A DNA stretch of 64,000 bases from Micromonospora solifontis (GTDB taxonomy: Bacteria > Actinomycetota > Actinomycetes > Mycobacteriales > Micromonosporaceae), in contig NZ_RJLN01000001.1 of the NCBI RefSeq assembly GCF_003725545.1, positions 1 to 64,000 on the forward strand, written 5' to 3'. Made by a program: the position numbers and the translations under genes. Under the pieces are notes generated by a model that ran no database searches, was not told the DNA's origin, and saw only the letters and a program-made list of their open reading frames with translations. Below, in pieces: positions 48,947 through 58,065 of the stretch (the first letter of the stretch is position 1; each line of letters opens with the position of its first letter).

Positions 48947-50155
48947 GTGGCCACCGACAGTGACAAACTTCGCGATCGTCTCGAACGGGCGACCGCCCAC
49001 CTCGACCCGCCGTACGCCGTGGTCGACCTCGCCGCCTTCGACGCCAACGCGGACGCGCTGGTCAACCGGGCCGCCGGGAAGCCGGTCCGGGTCGCCAGCA
49101 AGTCCGTCCGGGTACGCGACCTGCTGACCCGGGTGCTGGACCGCCCCGGCTGGCACGGCGTGATGGCGTTCACCCTGCCCGAGGCGGTCTGGCTGGTCCG
49201 CGCCGGCGTCAGCGACGACGTGCTGGTCGCCTATCCGACCGCCAACCGGAACGCCCTCGCCGAACTCGCCGCCGACCCGGCGCTCGCCGACGCGGTGACC
49301 CTGATGGTCGACGACCCCGCCCAACTCGACCTCGTCGACCAGGTGTGCCCGCCCGGGCGCCGGCCACCGCTGCGCGTCTGCCTCGACCTGGACGCCTCCT
49401 GGCGACCGATGGGCGGCCGGATGCACGTGGGGGTCCGACGCTCCCCGGTGCACAGCCCCCGGGCCGCCGGCGCGTTCGCCGCCGCCGTCGCCGGCCGGCC
49501 GGGCTTCCGGCTGGTCGGACTGATGTCGTACGAGGCGCAGATCGCCGGGCTCGGCGACGCCCCGCCCGGCCAGGCGGTCCTCGGCACCGCGATCCGGGTC
49601 GCCCAGCGCGGGTCGTACCGGGAACTGCTGGCCCGGCGCGCGGCGGCGGTCGCCGCGGTACGCGAGCACGCCGACCTGGAGTTCGTCAACGGCGGCGGCA
49701 CCGGGAGCGTGGCCGCCACCAGCGCCGACCCCGCGGTCACCGAGATCACCGCGGGATCGGGTCTGTACGGCCCGACGCTCTTCGACGCGTACCGGGCCTG
49801 GCGCCCGACCCCGGCGGCGTTCTTCGCCTGCGCGGTGGTCCGCCGGCCGGGACCCGGGCTGGCCACCGTGCTCGGCGGCGGCTGGATCGCCTCCGGCCCG
49901 GCCGCCGACAGCCGGCTGCCCCGGCCGTGGCTGCCGGCGGGCCTGAAGCTGCTCGGCGCAGAGGGCGCGGGCGAGGTGCAGACCCCGCTCACCGGCGCGG
50001 CGGCGACCAGGCTGCGGGTGGGCGACCGGGTCTGGTTCCGGCACGCCAAGGCCGGCGAGCTGTGCGAGCGGGTCAACGAGATGCACCTAGTCGACGGGGA
50101 CACGGTGGTCGCGACCGTGCCAACCTACCGCGGCGAGGGCCACGCCTTCCTGTGA
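48947..50155 (+). CDS. PLP-dependent amino acid deaminase/aldolase (alanine racemase fold)
   Basis: A 402-residue fold-type III PLP enzyme. N-terminal PPYAVVDLAAFDANADALVN and PVRVASKSVRVRDLL, where the Lys of ASKSVR (about residue 46) should carry PLP. Further: GGRMHVGVRRSP, EFVNGGGTGSV, and a C-terminal beta domain with NEMHLVDGDTVV. It matches the D-threonine aldolase/D-serine dehydratase-like family annotated amino acid deaminase/aldolase. The substrate is open. GTG at 48947, divergent from tmk with a 218-bp gap. Confidence 0.88.
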   Translation: MATDSDKLRDRLERATAHLDPPYAVVDLAAFDANADALVNRAAGKPVRVASKSVRVRDLLTRVLDRPGWHGVMAFTLPEAVWLVRAGVSDDVLVAYPTANRNALAELAADPALADAVTLMVDDPAQLDLVDQVCPPGRRPPLRVCLDLDASWRPMGGRMHVGVRRSPVHSPRAAGAFAAAVAGRPGFRLVGLMSYEAQIAGLGDAPPGQAVLGTAIRVAQRGSYRELLARRAAAVAAVREHADLEFVNGGGTGSVAATSADPAVTEITAGSGLYGPTLFDAYRAWRPTPAAFFACAVVRRPGPGLATVLGGGWIASGPAADSRLPRPWLPAGLKLLGAEGAGEVQTPLTGAAATRLRVGDRVWFRHAKAGELCERVNEMHLVDGDTVVATVPTYRGEGHAFL

Positions 50156-50277
50156 GCAAACGGTGACGGCGGGCCCCGGCGCACCTCGGGAACCCGCCGT
50201 TCGTCGTCTGCCCGGTCGCCCCCGGGCATCGCACCTTTCGTTCGTCGCCGCCCCGGTGCCGGCGGCGACCGCACCGC

Positions 50278-50931
50278 TCAGCTCGGCCGGGCGGCCTCGG
50301 TCCGCTCGTCGACCTGCCGGTGCAGGTACTCCCGGACCAGCGCCTTCGCCTCGACCAGCACCCGCTCGTCGCCCTCCGGCCGGCGCCGGAACGCCAGCTT
50401 GATCAGCGCGTCCGCCGCCTCCACCGCCACCTCCAGGTGGAACTGGAGGTCGGGCACGCCGGCCAGGCCGAAGCGCTCGGTGAGCACCCGGGCCAACTGG
50501 TCGGCGATGACCCCGTTGTTGTCCCGCTGCTCATCGAGCAGGTGCATGTCGACGACGTCGCCGAAGTGCAGGGTACGGAACCCCGGGACGGTGCGGTGCA
50601 TCGAGATGTACTCGTCGATCGCCGCGTCGACACCGTCCCACCAGTGGGTCAGGTCGTCGGAGGCGAACCGCTCGTCGAGCCGCTGGAGGTAGGACTCCAT
50701 CGTGCGCAGGGTCAACGCCTGCACGATCGCCCGCTTGTCCGGAAAGAACTGATAGACCGACCCGATCGCCACCTCGGCGCGCTCGGCGAGCAGAGTCGTG
50801 GTCAGCCCCTCGTACCCCACCTCGTCGACCAGCTCTGCACAGGCGTCCAACATCCGCTGGACGCGCGCGACACTTCGACCCTGCACCGGTACCCGGCGCA
50901 GCGGCCCGGTCGTGGCGGCTGGTGTGGACAC
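50278..50931 (-). CDS. TetR-family repressor
   Basis: A 217-residue regulator. Helix-turn-helix: RVQRMLDACAELVDEVGYEG, then LTTTLLAERAEVAIGSVYQF and FPDKRAIVQALTLR (about residues 22-75). The C-terminal ligand domain (about 80-217) has HFGDVVDMHLLDEQRDNNGV. GTG at 50931 is chosen since ATG 50970 adds an unconserved tail; GAAGGGGGG lies upstream. It is divergent from the FAD oxidase gene, so it probably represses that gene and itself, from sites in the 50932-51078 gap. Confidence 0.88.
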   Translation of the reverse strand: MSTPAATTGPLRRVPVQGRSVARVQRMLDACAELVDEVGYEGLTTTLLAERAEVAIGSVYQFFPDKRAIVQALTLRTMESYLQRLDERFASDDLTHWWDGVDAAIDEYISMHRTVPGFRTLHFGDVVDMHLLDEQRDNNGVIADQLARVLTERFGLAGVPDLQFHLEVAVEAADALIKLAFRRRPEGDERVLVEAKALVREYLHRQVDERTEAARPS

Positions 50932-51020
50932 TCGGCGCCACCCCCCTTCGACGGATGAACATATCTGCACGTCACGAGACCGTGACTACCGGTACAACGA
51001 GCGGACACCGATTGCGGTAT

Positions 51021-51040
51021 TTACCAGTAAGAACGTTCCT
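51021..51040. promoter_or_regulatory. Candidate TetR operator
   Basis: TTACCAGTAA (51021-51030), with TTAC/GTAA arms, is followed by GAACGTTC (51031-51038), both palindromic, midway between the divergent TetR and FAD-oxidase genes. TACCGGTA near 50992 is another 8-bp palindrome. These are candidate sites for the neighbouring repressor. Confidence 0.45.
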
Positions 51041-51078
51041 GATATGAAGTCAGTTCACATTCATCTCGAGGAGCGCGC

Positions 51079-52407
51079 ATGTCCGGTACGCCAGCAGTCT
51101 GGTCCAACTGGGCCGGCAATCAGCGCAGCACCGCCGCCCTCGTGGTCCGGCCCCGGACCGTCGAGGAGGTCGCCGCGGCGGTCCGCGCCGCCGCCGACGC
51201 CGGCCGGACGGTCCGGGCAGCGGGCAGCGGGCACTCGTTCACCGGGACGGCCCTCACCGACGGACACCGGATCGACCTGACCGACCTGGACACCGGTGTC
51301 CACGTCGACACCGCCCGTCGACTGGTCACCGTACCGGCTGGCATGACTCTGCACGCCCTCAACGAACTGCTCGCCACGCACGGCCTGGCGTTACCCAACC
51401 TCGGCGACATCGACGCCCAGACGGTGGCCGGGGCGCTCTCCACCGGCACCCACGGCACCGGCGGAAAGCTCGGCTGCCTCTCCACCTTCGTGGTCGGGCT
51501 GACCCTGGTGACCGGGACCGGCGAGGTGCTGCACTGCTCCGCCGACGAGCACCGGGACGTGTTCGCCGCCGCCCGGGTCGGGCTCGGCGCGGTCGGGATC
51601 CTGGTCGACCTGACCCTGCGCTGCGTCGACGCCTTCGTGCTACGCGCGCACGAACGCCCGGCGGCCCTCGCCGCGGTGCTGGCCGACCTGCCCGGGCTGG
51701 TCGAGCAGCACGACCACGTCGAGTTCTACTGGTTCCCGTACACCGCCCGGGTCCAGGTCAAGACCAACGACCGGACGCCCGCCGACGACCGGCCGCTGCC
51801 CCGGTGGCGCGGCTGGCTGGACGACGAGTTCCTGGCCAACACCGTCTTCGCGGGCGCCTGCCGGCTCGGCCGCGCCGTGCCCGCGCTCGTCCCCGGGATC
51901 AGCGCGGTCTCCGCCCGGGCGCTCACCGAACGCAGCTACACCGGCCGCTCCGACCGGGTGTTCTGCACCCCACGCCGGGTCCGCTTCGTGGAGATGGAGT
52001 ACGGCCTCCCCCGCGCCGCCCTGCCGGAGGCACTGGCCGCACTGCGCCGGATCGTGGCCGGTCTGCCGTTCAAGGTGCAGTTCCCGGTGGAGGTGCGGTT
52101 CACCGCCGCCGACGACATCTGGCTCTCCCACTCCTACGGGCGGGACTCCGCGTACATCGCCATCCACCAGTACGTCGGCGTGCCCTACGAGCCGTACTTC
52201 CGGGCCTTCGAGGAGGTGGCGACGGACCTGGGCGGCCGGCCGCACTGGGGCAAGCTGCACTACCGCGACGCGGCCTCGCTCGCCCCCGCGTACCCGAAGT
52301 TCGGCGACTTCCTGGCCGTCCGCGACCGCCTCGACCCCGAGCGGCTCTTCACCAACGCCTACCTCGACCGGGTGCTCGGCGGGGCGCCGTCCGGCGCGAC
52401 CGCCTGA
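51079..52407 (+). CDS. FAD-linked sugar-1,4-lactone oxidase (alditol/gulonolactone type)
   Basis: A 442-residue VAO-family flavoprotein. FAD domain: VRPRTVEEVAAAVRAAADAG, VRAAGSGHSFTG (about 45-56, where His in SGHS may hold FAD covalently) and THGTGGKLGCLSTFV (about 123-137). C-terminal ALO domain with YIAIHQYVGV, the catalytic HWGKLHY (about 391-397) and FGDFLAVRDRLDPERLFTNA. Oxidises a sugar lactone or polyol with oxygen in this family; the exact substrate is open. ATG at 51079 after GAGGAGCG. Its last 49 bp overlap the convergent capA-like gene. Confidence 0.9.
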   Translation: MSGTPAVWSNWAGNQRSTAALVVRPRTVEEVAAAVRAAADAGRTVRAAGSGHSFTGTALTDGHRIDLTDLDTGVHVDTARRLVTVPAGMTLHALNELLATHGLALPNLGDIDAQTVAGALSTGTHGTGGKLGCLSTFVVGLTLVTGTGEVLHCSADEHRDVFAAARVGLGAVGILVDLTLRCVDAFVLRAHERPAALAAVLADLPGLVEQHDHVEFYWFPYTARVQVKTNDRTPADDRPLPRWRGWLDDEFLANTVFAGACRLGRAVPALVPGISAVSARALTERSYTGRSDRVFCTPRRVRFVEMEYGLPRAALPEALAALRRIVAGLPFKVQFPVEVRFTAADDIWLSHSYGRDSAYIAIHQYVGVPYEPYFRAFEEVATDLGGRPHWGKLHYRDAASLAPAYPKFGDFLAVRDRLDPERLFTNAYLDRVLGGAPSGATA

Positions 52408-53591
52408 GCGCCGACCCCGAGCGCGCCCACGTACCCCAGCACCCGGTCGTACGCGGCCCGGTACTCGGGGTGGGCCGTGCCGGGGTGGGTGAGCGCCGCC
52501 GTCAGGTCGACCAGCCGCAGCTCCGGCGCGAGGTCGGTCCAGGTCGGCAACGCCTCCATCCGGGTCACGGTCCAGTGCCCGGGGCGCACCTCGGTGAAGG
52601 TCGCCCGGGCCATCACCCCCTCGCGGTTGTCCGCCACCGGCTCGGCGTGCCGGGCCAGCTCGTTGCCCATCCCGAAGACCACCCACTTGTCCCCGAACCG
52701 CTGGAACGGCTGCACCGCGTGGGCGTGGTGGCCGAGGATCAGGTCCACGTCGGGCGAGGAGATGAGCTGCCGGGCCCAGGCCTGCTGGTCGGCGTCGGGC
52801 AGGTGCTGGTACTCCGTACCCCAGTGCAGGCTGAGCACGACGATGTCGGCGCCGGCCGCCCGCGCCCGGCGCGCGGCGGCCAGGATCTCCGGCGGGTCGA
52901 TGAGGTTGGCCAGCCACTCCTGGCCGGCCGGGCGGGTCAGCCCGTTGAAGTTCAGGCTGTACGCCAGGTGCGCGACGCGGACCCCGCCGACCTGGTAGAT
53001 CCGCGGGGTGGCCGCCTCGGCGGCGCTCCGGGCGCTGCCGGTGTGCCCGAGCCCCGCCGCGTCCAGCGCCCGCAGCGTCCGGGCCACCCCGTCCGGTCCC
53101 TGGTCGAGGGTGTGGTTCGAGGCGGTCGAACACCCGTCGAAGCCGGCCTGCCGCACCCCGCCGAGCACCTGCGGCGGCACGTTGAAGGACGGATAACCGG
53201 AGAACGGTCCGGCCGGGTCGGCCAGCGGTGTCTCCAGATGGCAGAGCGCGAGGTCGGCGCCGCCGACGACCGGGGCGACCCCGGCGAACATCGGGCCGAA
53301 ATCCAGACCGCCCGGCCGGCCGGTGCGGGCGGCGTCCCGGCGCGCCTGCGCGGTGACCTCCGGATGGACCAGCACGTCACCGGCGGCCACCAGGCGCAGC
53401 ACCCGGGGCCGCGCGCCCTTCCCGGTCGACGTGGGAGCGGCCGCCGTGGCGGGTCCGGACGACGGCCCGGCGTTCCGGGCCACCGGGTTGGCCGGGTCCA
53501 GTGCCCGCGCGCCGAGCAGGGCCGCCACCAGCAGCACGAGGACCACGCCGACGCCGAGCAGTGCCCGACGCGGCACTGCGCGTAGCGACAT
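52359..53591 (-). CDS. CapA-family (poly-gamma-glutamate synthesis) protein
   Basis: A 410-residue protein, N-terminal signal anchor (about 9-29, ALLGVGVVLVLLVAALLGAR), a Ser/Thr/Pro linker, then a CapA/PgsA metallophosphatase-like domain (about 62-390). Motifs: LVAAGDVLVHPEV, LCHLETPLADP, SNHTLDQGPDG, VVLSLHWGTEYQ and ILGHHAHAVQPFQ, the His-rich metal site. Acts outside the membrane on a cell-surface polymer in the family. ATG at 53591, 75 bp from the end of topA, which lies upstream on the same strand. Confidence 0.92.
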   Translation of the reverse strand: MSLRAVPRRALLGVGVVLVLLVAALLGARALDPANPVARNAGPSSGPATAAAPTSTGKGARPRVLRLVAAGDVLVHPEVTAQARRDAARTGRPGGLDFGPMFAGVAPVVGGADLALCHLETPLADPAGPFSGYPSFNVPPQVLGGVRQAGFDGCSTASNHTLDQGPDGVARTLRALDAAGLGHTGSARSAAEAATPRIYQVGGVRVAHLAYSLNFNGLTRPAGQEWLANLIDPPEILAAARRARAAGADIVVLSLHWGTEYQHLPDADQQAWARQLISSPDVDLILGHHAHAVQPFQRFGDKWVVFGMGNELARHAEPVADNREGVMARATFTEVRPGHWTVTRMEALPTWTDLAPELRLVDLTAALTHPGTAHPEYRAAYDRVLGYVGALGVGAQAVAPDGAPPSTRSR

Positions 53592-53665
53592 GCCCTCACG
53601 TTAGGCGGCCGCCGCCGAGCCGGCGGGCCGGAAAAGGGACGATCAACCCCTTCGGGGAACAGCCG

Positions 53666-56488
53666 TCACTCGGCCGTGCTGCTCGCCTTCTTCGGGGCCG
53701 CCTTCTTCGCCGGCGCCTTCTTCGCGGTCGTCGCCTTCGCCGTGGTCGTCTTCCGGGCGGCCGTCGACTTGGCGGCGGCGGTCTTCTTCGCCGCCGTCTT
53801 CTTGGCCGGGGCGGCCTTCTTCGCCGCCTTCTTCTTCGGGGCCGGCCCCTTCGCCCGCTTCTCGGCGAGCATCTCGGAGGCCTCCTCCAGGGTCAGCGCC
53901 TCCGGAGTCTGCCCGCGCCGCAGCGACGCGTTCGTCTCGCCGTCCGTGACGTACGGCCCGAACCGGCCGTCCTTGATCACCAGCGGCTTCTCGGTGAGCG
54001 GGTCGGCACCCATCTCCCGCAGCGGCGGCGCGGCGGCCCGCCGCTGGCGGGTCTTCGGGGCGGCCAGCAGCGCGAGCGCCTCGTCCAGCGTGACGGTGAA
54101 CATCTTGTCTTCCGAGTCCAGCGAGCGGAACTCGTCACCGCGCTTGACGTACGGGCCGTAGCGGCCGTTGTTGGCGACGACCTCGTGGCCCTCGGCGTCG
54201 GTGCCGATCAGCCGGGGCAGGCTGAGCAGCTTCAGCGCCTCGTCCAGGGTGAGCGAGTCCGGCGACTGCGACCGCAGCAGCGAGGACTTCCGCTCGCCGC
54301 TGGCCACGTACGGGCCGAACCGACCGGACTTGAGCAGGATCGGCTCGCCGGTGGCCGGGTCGTCGCCGAGCTTGCGTTCGCCCCCGCCGCCGAGGAACAG
54401 CTCGTGCACCTTCTCCGGGGTCAGCTCGTCCGGGGCCAGCCCCTCCGGGATCGGGGCCCGGTCACCCTGGGCGCCGCCCTCCTCGCCCTCACCGGCCGGC
54501 GCGGGCTGCTCGCCGGGCAGCGCCCGCTGCAGGTACGGGCCGTACCGGCCGACCCGCACCACCACCTCACGCCCCTCGTCGTCGGTGAAGAGCGGGATCG
54601 AGTTGACGCTGCGGGCGTCGATGTCGCTGAGGTTCTCCGTCACCAGCTTCTTCAACCCGCCGGCGTGGGCGATCGCCTGGTCGCCGGTGCCGTTGGCGCT
54701 GCCGAAGTAGAAGGAGGTGAGGAAGTCCACCGCCGCGTGGTCGCCACCGGCGATCTCGTCCAGCTCGTTCTCCATGCTGGCGGTGAAGTCGTAGTCGATC
54801 AGGCGCGGGTAGTGCCGCTCCAGCAGCCCGATCACCGCGAACGCCAGGAACGACGGGATCATCGCCTGGCCGCGCTTGGACACGTAGCCGCGGTCCTGGA
54901 TGGTCTGCATGATCGACGCGTACGTCGACGGGCGGCCGATGCCCAGCTCCTCCAGGGCCTTGACCAGCGACGCCTCCGTGTACCGGGCGGGCGGCTGGGT
55001 GTGGTGCCCCTGCGCGGCCAGCTCCTCGGCGGTCAGCGGCTGGTCCTTGACCAGCGTGGGCAGCCGCCGCTCGGCGTCCTCCGCCTCGGCGTTCTCGTCG
55101 TCGCTCGACTCGACGTACGCGCGCAGGAAGCCCGGGTCGGTGATGGTCTTGCCGGTCGCGCCGAAGTCCGCCTCCTCCTGGGCGGAGGTGAGCGCCCGGA
55201 TCCGCACCGACACGCTGGAGCCGACCGCGTCGGTCATCTGCGAGGCGATGGTGCGCCGCCAGATCAGCTCGTAGAGCTTGAACTCCTCGCCGGACAGCTC
55301 CTTGGCCACCTCACCCGGGGTGCGGAAGTTGTCGCCCGCCGGGCGGATCGCCTCGTGCGCCTCCTGCGCGTTCTTCACCTTGCCGGTGTAGCGGCGCGGC
55401 TCCGGCGGCACGCTGCGCTCGCCGTACAGCTCGACGATCTGCCGGCGGGCCGCCGCGATGGCGGTCTCCGACAGGTTCACCGAGTCGGTACGCATGTAGG
55501 TGATGTAGCCGTTCTCGTACAGCCGCTGCGCGGTGCGCATCGTCTGCTGCGACGAGAACCGCAGCTTGCGGGCCGCCTCCTGCTGGAGCGTGGAGGTGAT
55601 GAACGGCGCGTACGGGCGGCGGCGGTAGGGCTTCTCCTCGACCCGGGTGACGGTGAACGGCCGCCCCTCCAGGCGGGCCGCCAGCCCCCGCGCCCCGCTC
55701 TCGTCCAGGTGCACCACGCCCGCGCCGGCCCGCACCCGGCCGGTGGTCGGCTCGAAGTCCTTGCCGGTGGCGATCCGGTCGCCGTTCAGCGCGATCAGGG
55801 TGGCGTTGAAGCTGCGCGGCCCCTCGCCCGCGTTCGCGACCGCGAGGGTGGCCAGGATGTCCCAGTACTCGGCGGTGCGGAAGGCCATCCGCTGCCGCTC
55901 CCGCTCGACCACGATCCGGGTCGCCACGGACTGCACCCGGCCCGCCGAGAGCTTCGGCATGACCTTCTTCCACAGCACCGGGGAGACCTCGTAGCCGTAC
56001 AGCCGGTCGAGGATGCGCCGCGCCTCCTGCGCGTCGACCAGGTCCCGGTCGATCTCCCGCGGGTTGGCCACCGCGGCCTGGATGGCCGGCTTGGTGATCT
56101 CGTGGAAGACCATCCGCTTGACCGGCACCTTGGGCTTGAGCGTCTCCACCAGGTGCCAGGCGATCGCCTCGCCCTCGCGGTCCTCATCCGTGGCCAGGAA
56201 GATCTCGTCGACCTCCTTGGCCAGCTTCACCAGCTTGCTGATCTGCTGCTTACGGTCGGCCGAGACCACGTAGAGGGCGTGGAAGCCGTTGTCGACGTCC
56301 ACCCCGAGCCGCGCCCACGGCTCGCCCTTGTACTTCGCCGGCACGTCGGCCGCGTTGCGGGGCAGGTCCCGGACGTGGCCGAAGCTGGCCTCCACGACGT
56401 ACCCCGGGCCGAGGTAGCCCGAGATCGTCTTGGCCTTCGCCGGTGACTCGACGATGACCAGACGGGTGGTTCCAGCGTTGCTCGGCAC
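53666..56488 (-). CDS. topA: DNA topoisomerase I
   Basis: A 940-residue type IA topoisomerase. TOPRIM domain: RLVIVESPAKAKTISGYLGP and LATDEDREGEAIAWH (residues 7-120). Active-site Tyr in YITYMRTDSVNLS (about 329-341). Three to four repeats of FGPYV-type beta modules (RFGPYVASGE, RYGPYVKRGD, RFGPYVTDGE) replace zinc fingers, as in mycobacteria. A Lys/Ala tail (about 878-940, AKKAPAKKAA units) follows and aids DNA binding and processivity in actinomycetes. GTG at 56488 (site GGAGAGAG); relaxes negative supercoils; essential. Confidence 0.96.
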   Translation of the reverse strand: MPSNAGTTRLVIVESPAKAKTISGYLGPGYVVEASFGHVRDLPRNAADVPAKYKGEPWARLGVDVDNGFHALYVVSADRKQQISKLVKLAKEVDEIFLATDEDREGEAIAWHLVETLKPKVPVKRMVFHEITKPAIQAAVANPREIDRDLVDAQEARRILDRLYGYEVSPVLWKKVMPKLSAGRVQSVATRIVVERERQRMAFRTAEYWDILATLAVANAGEGPRSFNATLIALNGDRIATGKDFEPTTGRVRAGAGVVHLDESGARGLAARLEGRPFTVTRVEEKPYRRRPYAPFITSTLQQEAARKLRFSSQQTMRTAQRLYENGYITYMRTDSVNLSETAIAAARRQIVELYGERSVPPEPRRYTGKVKNAQEAHEAIRPAGDNFRTPGEVAKELSGEEFKLYELIWRRTIASQMTDAVGSSVSVRIRALTSAQEEADFGATGKTITDPGFLRAYVESSDDENAEAEDAERRLPTLVKDQPLTAEELAAQGHHTQPPARYTEASLVKALEELGIGRPSTYASIMQTIQDRGYVSKRGQAMIPSFLAFAVIGLLERHYPRLIDYDFTASMENELDEIAGGDHAAVDFLTSFYFGSANGTGDQAIAHAGGLKKLVTENLSDIDARSVNSIPLFTDDEGREVVVRVGRYGPYLQRALPGEQPAPAGEGEEGGAQGDRAPIPEGLAPDELTPEKVHELFLGGGGERKLGDDPATGEPILLKSGRFGPYVASGERKSSLLRSQSPDSLTLDEALKLLSLPRLIGTDAEGHEVVANNGRYGPYVKRGDEFRSLDSEDKMFTVTLDEALALLAAPKTRQRRAAAPPLREMGADPLTEKPLVIKDGRFGPYVTDGETNASLRRGQTPEALTLEEASEMLAEKRAKGPAPKKKAAKKAAPAKKTAAKKTAAAKSTAARKTTTAKATTAKKAPAKKAAPKKASSTAE

Positions 56489-56814
56489 GTCTCTCTCCGA
56501 CCTCACTCCTACGCCAATGCCCGTTTCGGGCCGTGTTGCACCGGCCGGGCCACCGGCGGTCCGGATGTCCAACGTAACGCGCCGTCCGCGTTCCGGGTTT
56601 CGTGGGCGGCAAACGATCAGTTTCCGCGACCACCCGGCCGGTGCGCACGGCGACACCCGCCGGACGGCGCCACCGTACACCGTGGGTAGGGCACCGAGCG
56701 GGTCACTGTGACGATCACACACCCACGGCCGAGCGCCGCCGGTCCGTTTTCCTGGACGAACCACCGGCCGGGGTGTCCGGGATCGGACAGCCGGTGGGGT
56801 TGCCACCCGCCGGG
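56489..56814. other. Upstream region of topA, no gene seen
   Basis: This 326-bp stretch separates topA from the unknown gene at 56815 on the same strand and should hold the topA promoter. The open frames that cross it are GC-rich shadows. No clear palindrome or promoter boxes could be picked. Confidence 0.5.
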
Positions 56815-57426
56815 TCAGCCCCCGGCGCCGGGCCACCCGGCTGCCGGGGCGGCGGCCGGCCGCTCGCCCACCAACTCCACCAGCCGGGCCAGCCGCCGGC
56901 GACCCGCGATCCGGTACGCGGGCCCACCCTCGCCCGGCTCCACGAACGCCCCCGGCAGCCCCACCACGGCCAGCGCCGCCCGCACCGGCGGCCAGCACTC
57001 CTCGTCGCCGGCCCCGAGCCGGAGCAGGAAGCCGGCCGGGTCGGCCGCCCCCGCGGCCGCCACCCAGAGCCGCAGCCGCCGCCCGTTCAGGTGGAACCCG
57101 GCCGGGGGGCGCTTCGCCGTGCCCCGCAGCCAGGCCCGGGCGAGCGGGGCCAGCGTGGTCGCGTACGCGGTGCGGACCAGGTGCCGGCCGTCCCCGGTGG
57201 GCTCCCAGCTCGCCGGAATCCCCCGGGCGGCCAGCTCGGCCACCAGCACGTGCACCCGCCAGGCGGCGTCGACCACCACCGCGAGCCGGGCAGTGCCGCC
57301 CATCCGCCCCACATCCCCCGGCCCGGCGAGCAGGCCGGCCAGGTCCGCCAACGATGGATCGGCCGCCTCGGTGGAGAACAGCGAGGGCTGGCGGGCCGGA
57401 TTTCGGGGAGGGGGCGTCAGCGACAC
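56815..57426 (-). CDS. Hypothetical protein upstream of topA
   Basis: A 203-residue soluble protein: an unstructured N-terminus (SLTPPPRNPARQPSLFS), then alternating strands and helices (RLAVVVDAAWRVHVLVAELA, RHLVRTAYATTLAPLARAWL). No family is recognised. GTG at 57426 lies within the end of the lipoprotein gene (10-bp overlap), so both are one transcript. The neighbourhood (topA, lipoprotein) gives no function. Confidence 0.65.
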   Translation of the reverse strand: MSLTPPPRNPARQPSLFSTEAADPSLADLAGLLAGPGDVGRMGGTARLAVVVDAAWRVHVLVAELAARGIPASWEPTGDGRHLVRTAYATTLAPLARAWLRGTAKRPPAGFHLNGRRLRLWVAAAGAADPAGFLLRLGAGDEECWPPVRAALAVVGLPGAFVEPGEGGPAYRIAGRRRLARLVELVGERPAAAPAAGWPGAGG

Positions 57427-57956
57427 TCCGGGACCTCGTCGAAGGCCTCTTTGAGTTCGGTCGAGTTGAGCCGGCTGGTGTCCAGCGAGCTCGCGTCGTA
57501 CTCCTTGTTGAGCGTGTCGACCGCGGCCCGCACCCCGTCGTAGAAGGGGCCGGCCTGGGCGGTGTCCAGCCCGTCGATGGTGTCCCGGGCCCGACCGTAC
57601 GCGTCCCGCACCTTGCTCAGGGAGGCGCGGAACCCGGCCGAGATCTCGTCGCCGTGGTCGGTCTCCGGCACGCCGGCCTCCTCGATCCTGCGCCGGGCGG
57701 TCTCGCTGGCCTGCTCGGCCCCGGCGAAGAGCCGGACCAGGTTCTCCTTGGCCTGCGCTGGGGTGGTCTGCGCGGTCATCTGCTGCTGGGTGCTGCTGGT
57801 CAGCTTGTTGATCTCGGCGCGCCACGGGGTGAGCGCCTCGCAGACCGCCGCGGCCCAGGCCCGGGGGCTGGGGCCGCCGCAGCCGGCGACCAGGAGAACG
57901 AGCGTGGCCAGGACCACCGTGAGCTTTCCGGCGGTTCCCGCCCCCCGCGTACGCAT
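57417..57956 (-). CDS. Putative lipoprotein of unknown function
   Basis: A 179-residue protein with a clear lipoprotein signal (LTVVLATLVLLVAGC, Cys about 28). The mature part is mainly helical and acidic (EINKLTSSTQQQMTAQTTPA, ENLVRLFAGAEQASETARRR). Two Cys in the mature part (VCEAL and the last-but-one residue) may form a disulfide. ATG at 57956 is chosen as it places the signal at the start; the frame extends to 57992. Function unknown. Confidence 0.75.
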   Translation of the reverse strand: MRTRGAGTAGKLTVVLATLVLLVAGCGGPSPRAWAAAVCEALTPWRAEINKLTSSTQQQMTAQTTPAQAKENLVRLFAGAEQASETARRRIEEAGVPETDHGDEISAGFRASLSKVRDAYGRARDTIDGLDTAQAGPFYDGVRAAVDTLNKEYDASSLDTSRLNSTELKEAFDEVPECR

Positions 57957-58065
57957 GCGAAGCAGCGTACGGCCTCCCGGTGGAAGCGCCACCCGTCAGG
58001 TTTCCCGCCCGGGACGCTCCGGTTCCCGGCCGGCGGGCCGCCGACCGGGAACCGGGCCGCCGACG

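Noticed and set aside
46659..49127. 822-residue plus-strand frame antisense to tmk
   Set aside because: Antisense shadow; composition (His/Gln/Asp/Arg) is typical of complementary GC-rich codons.
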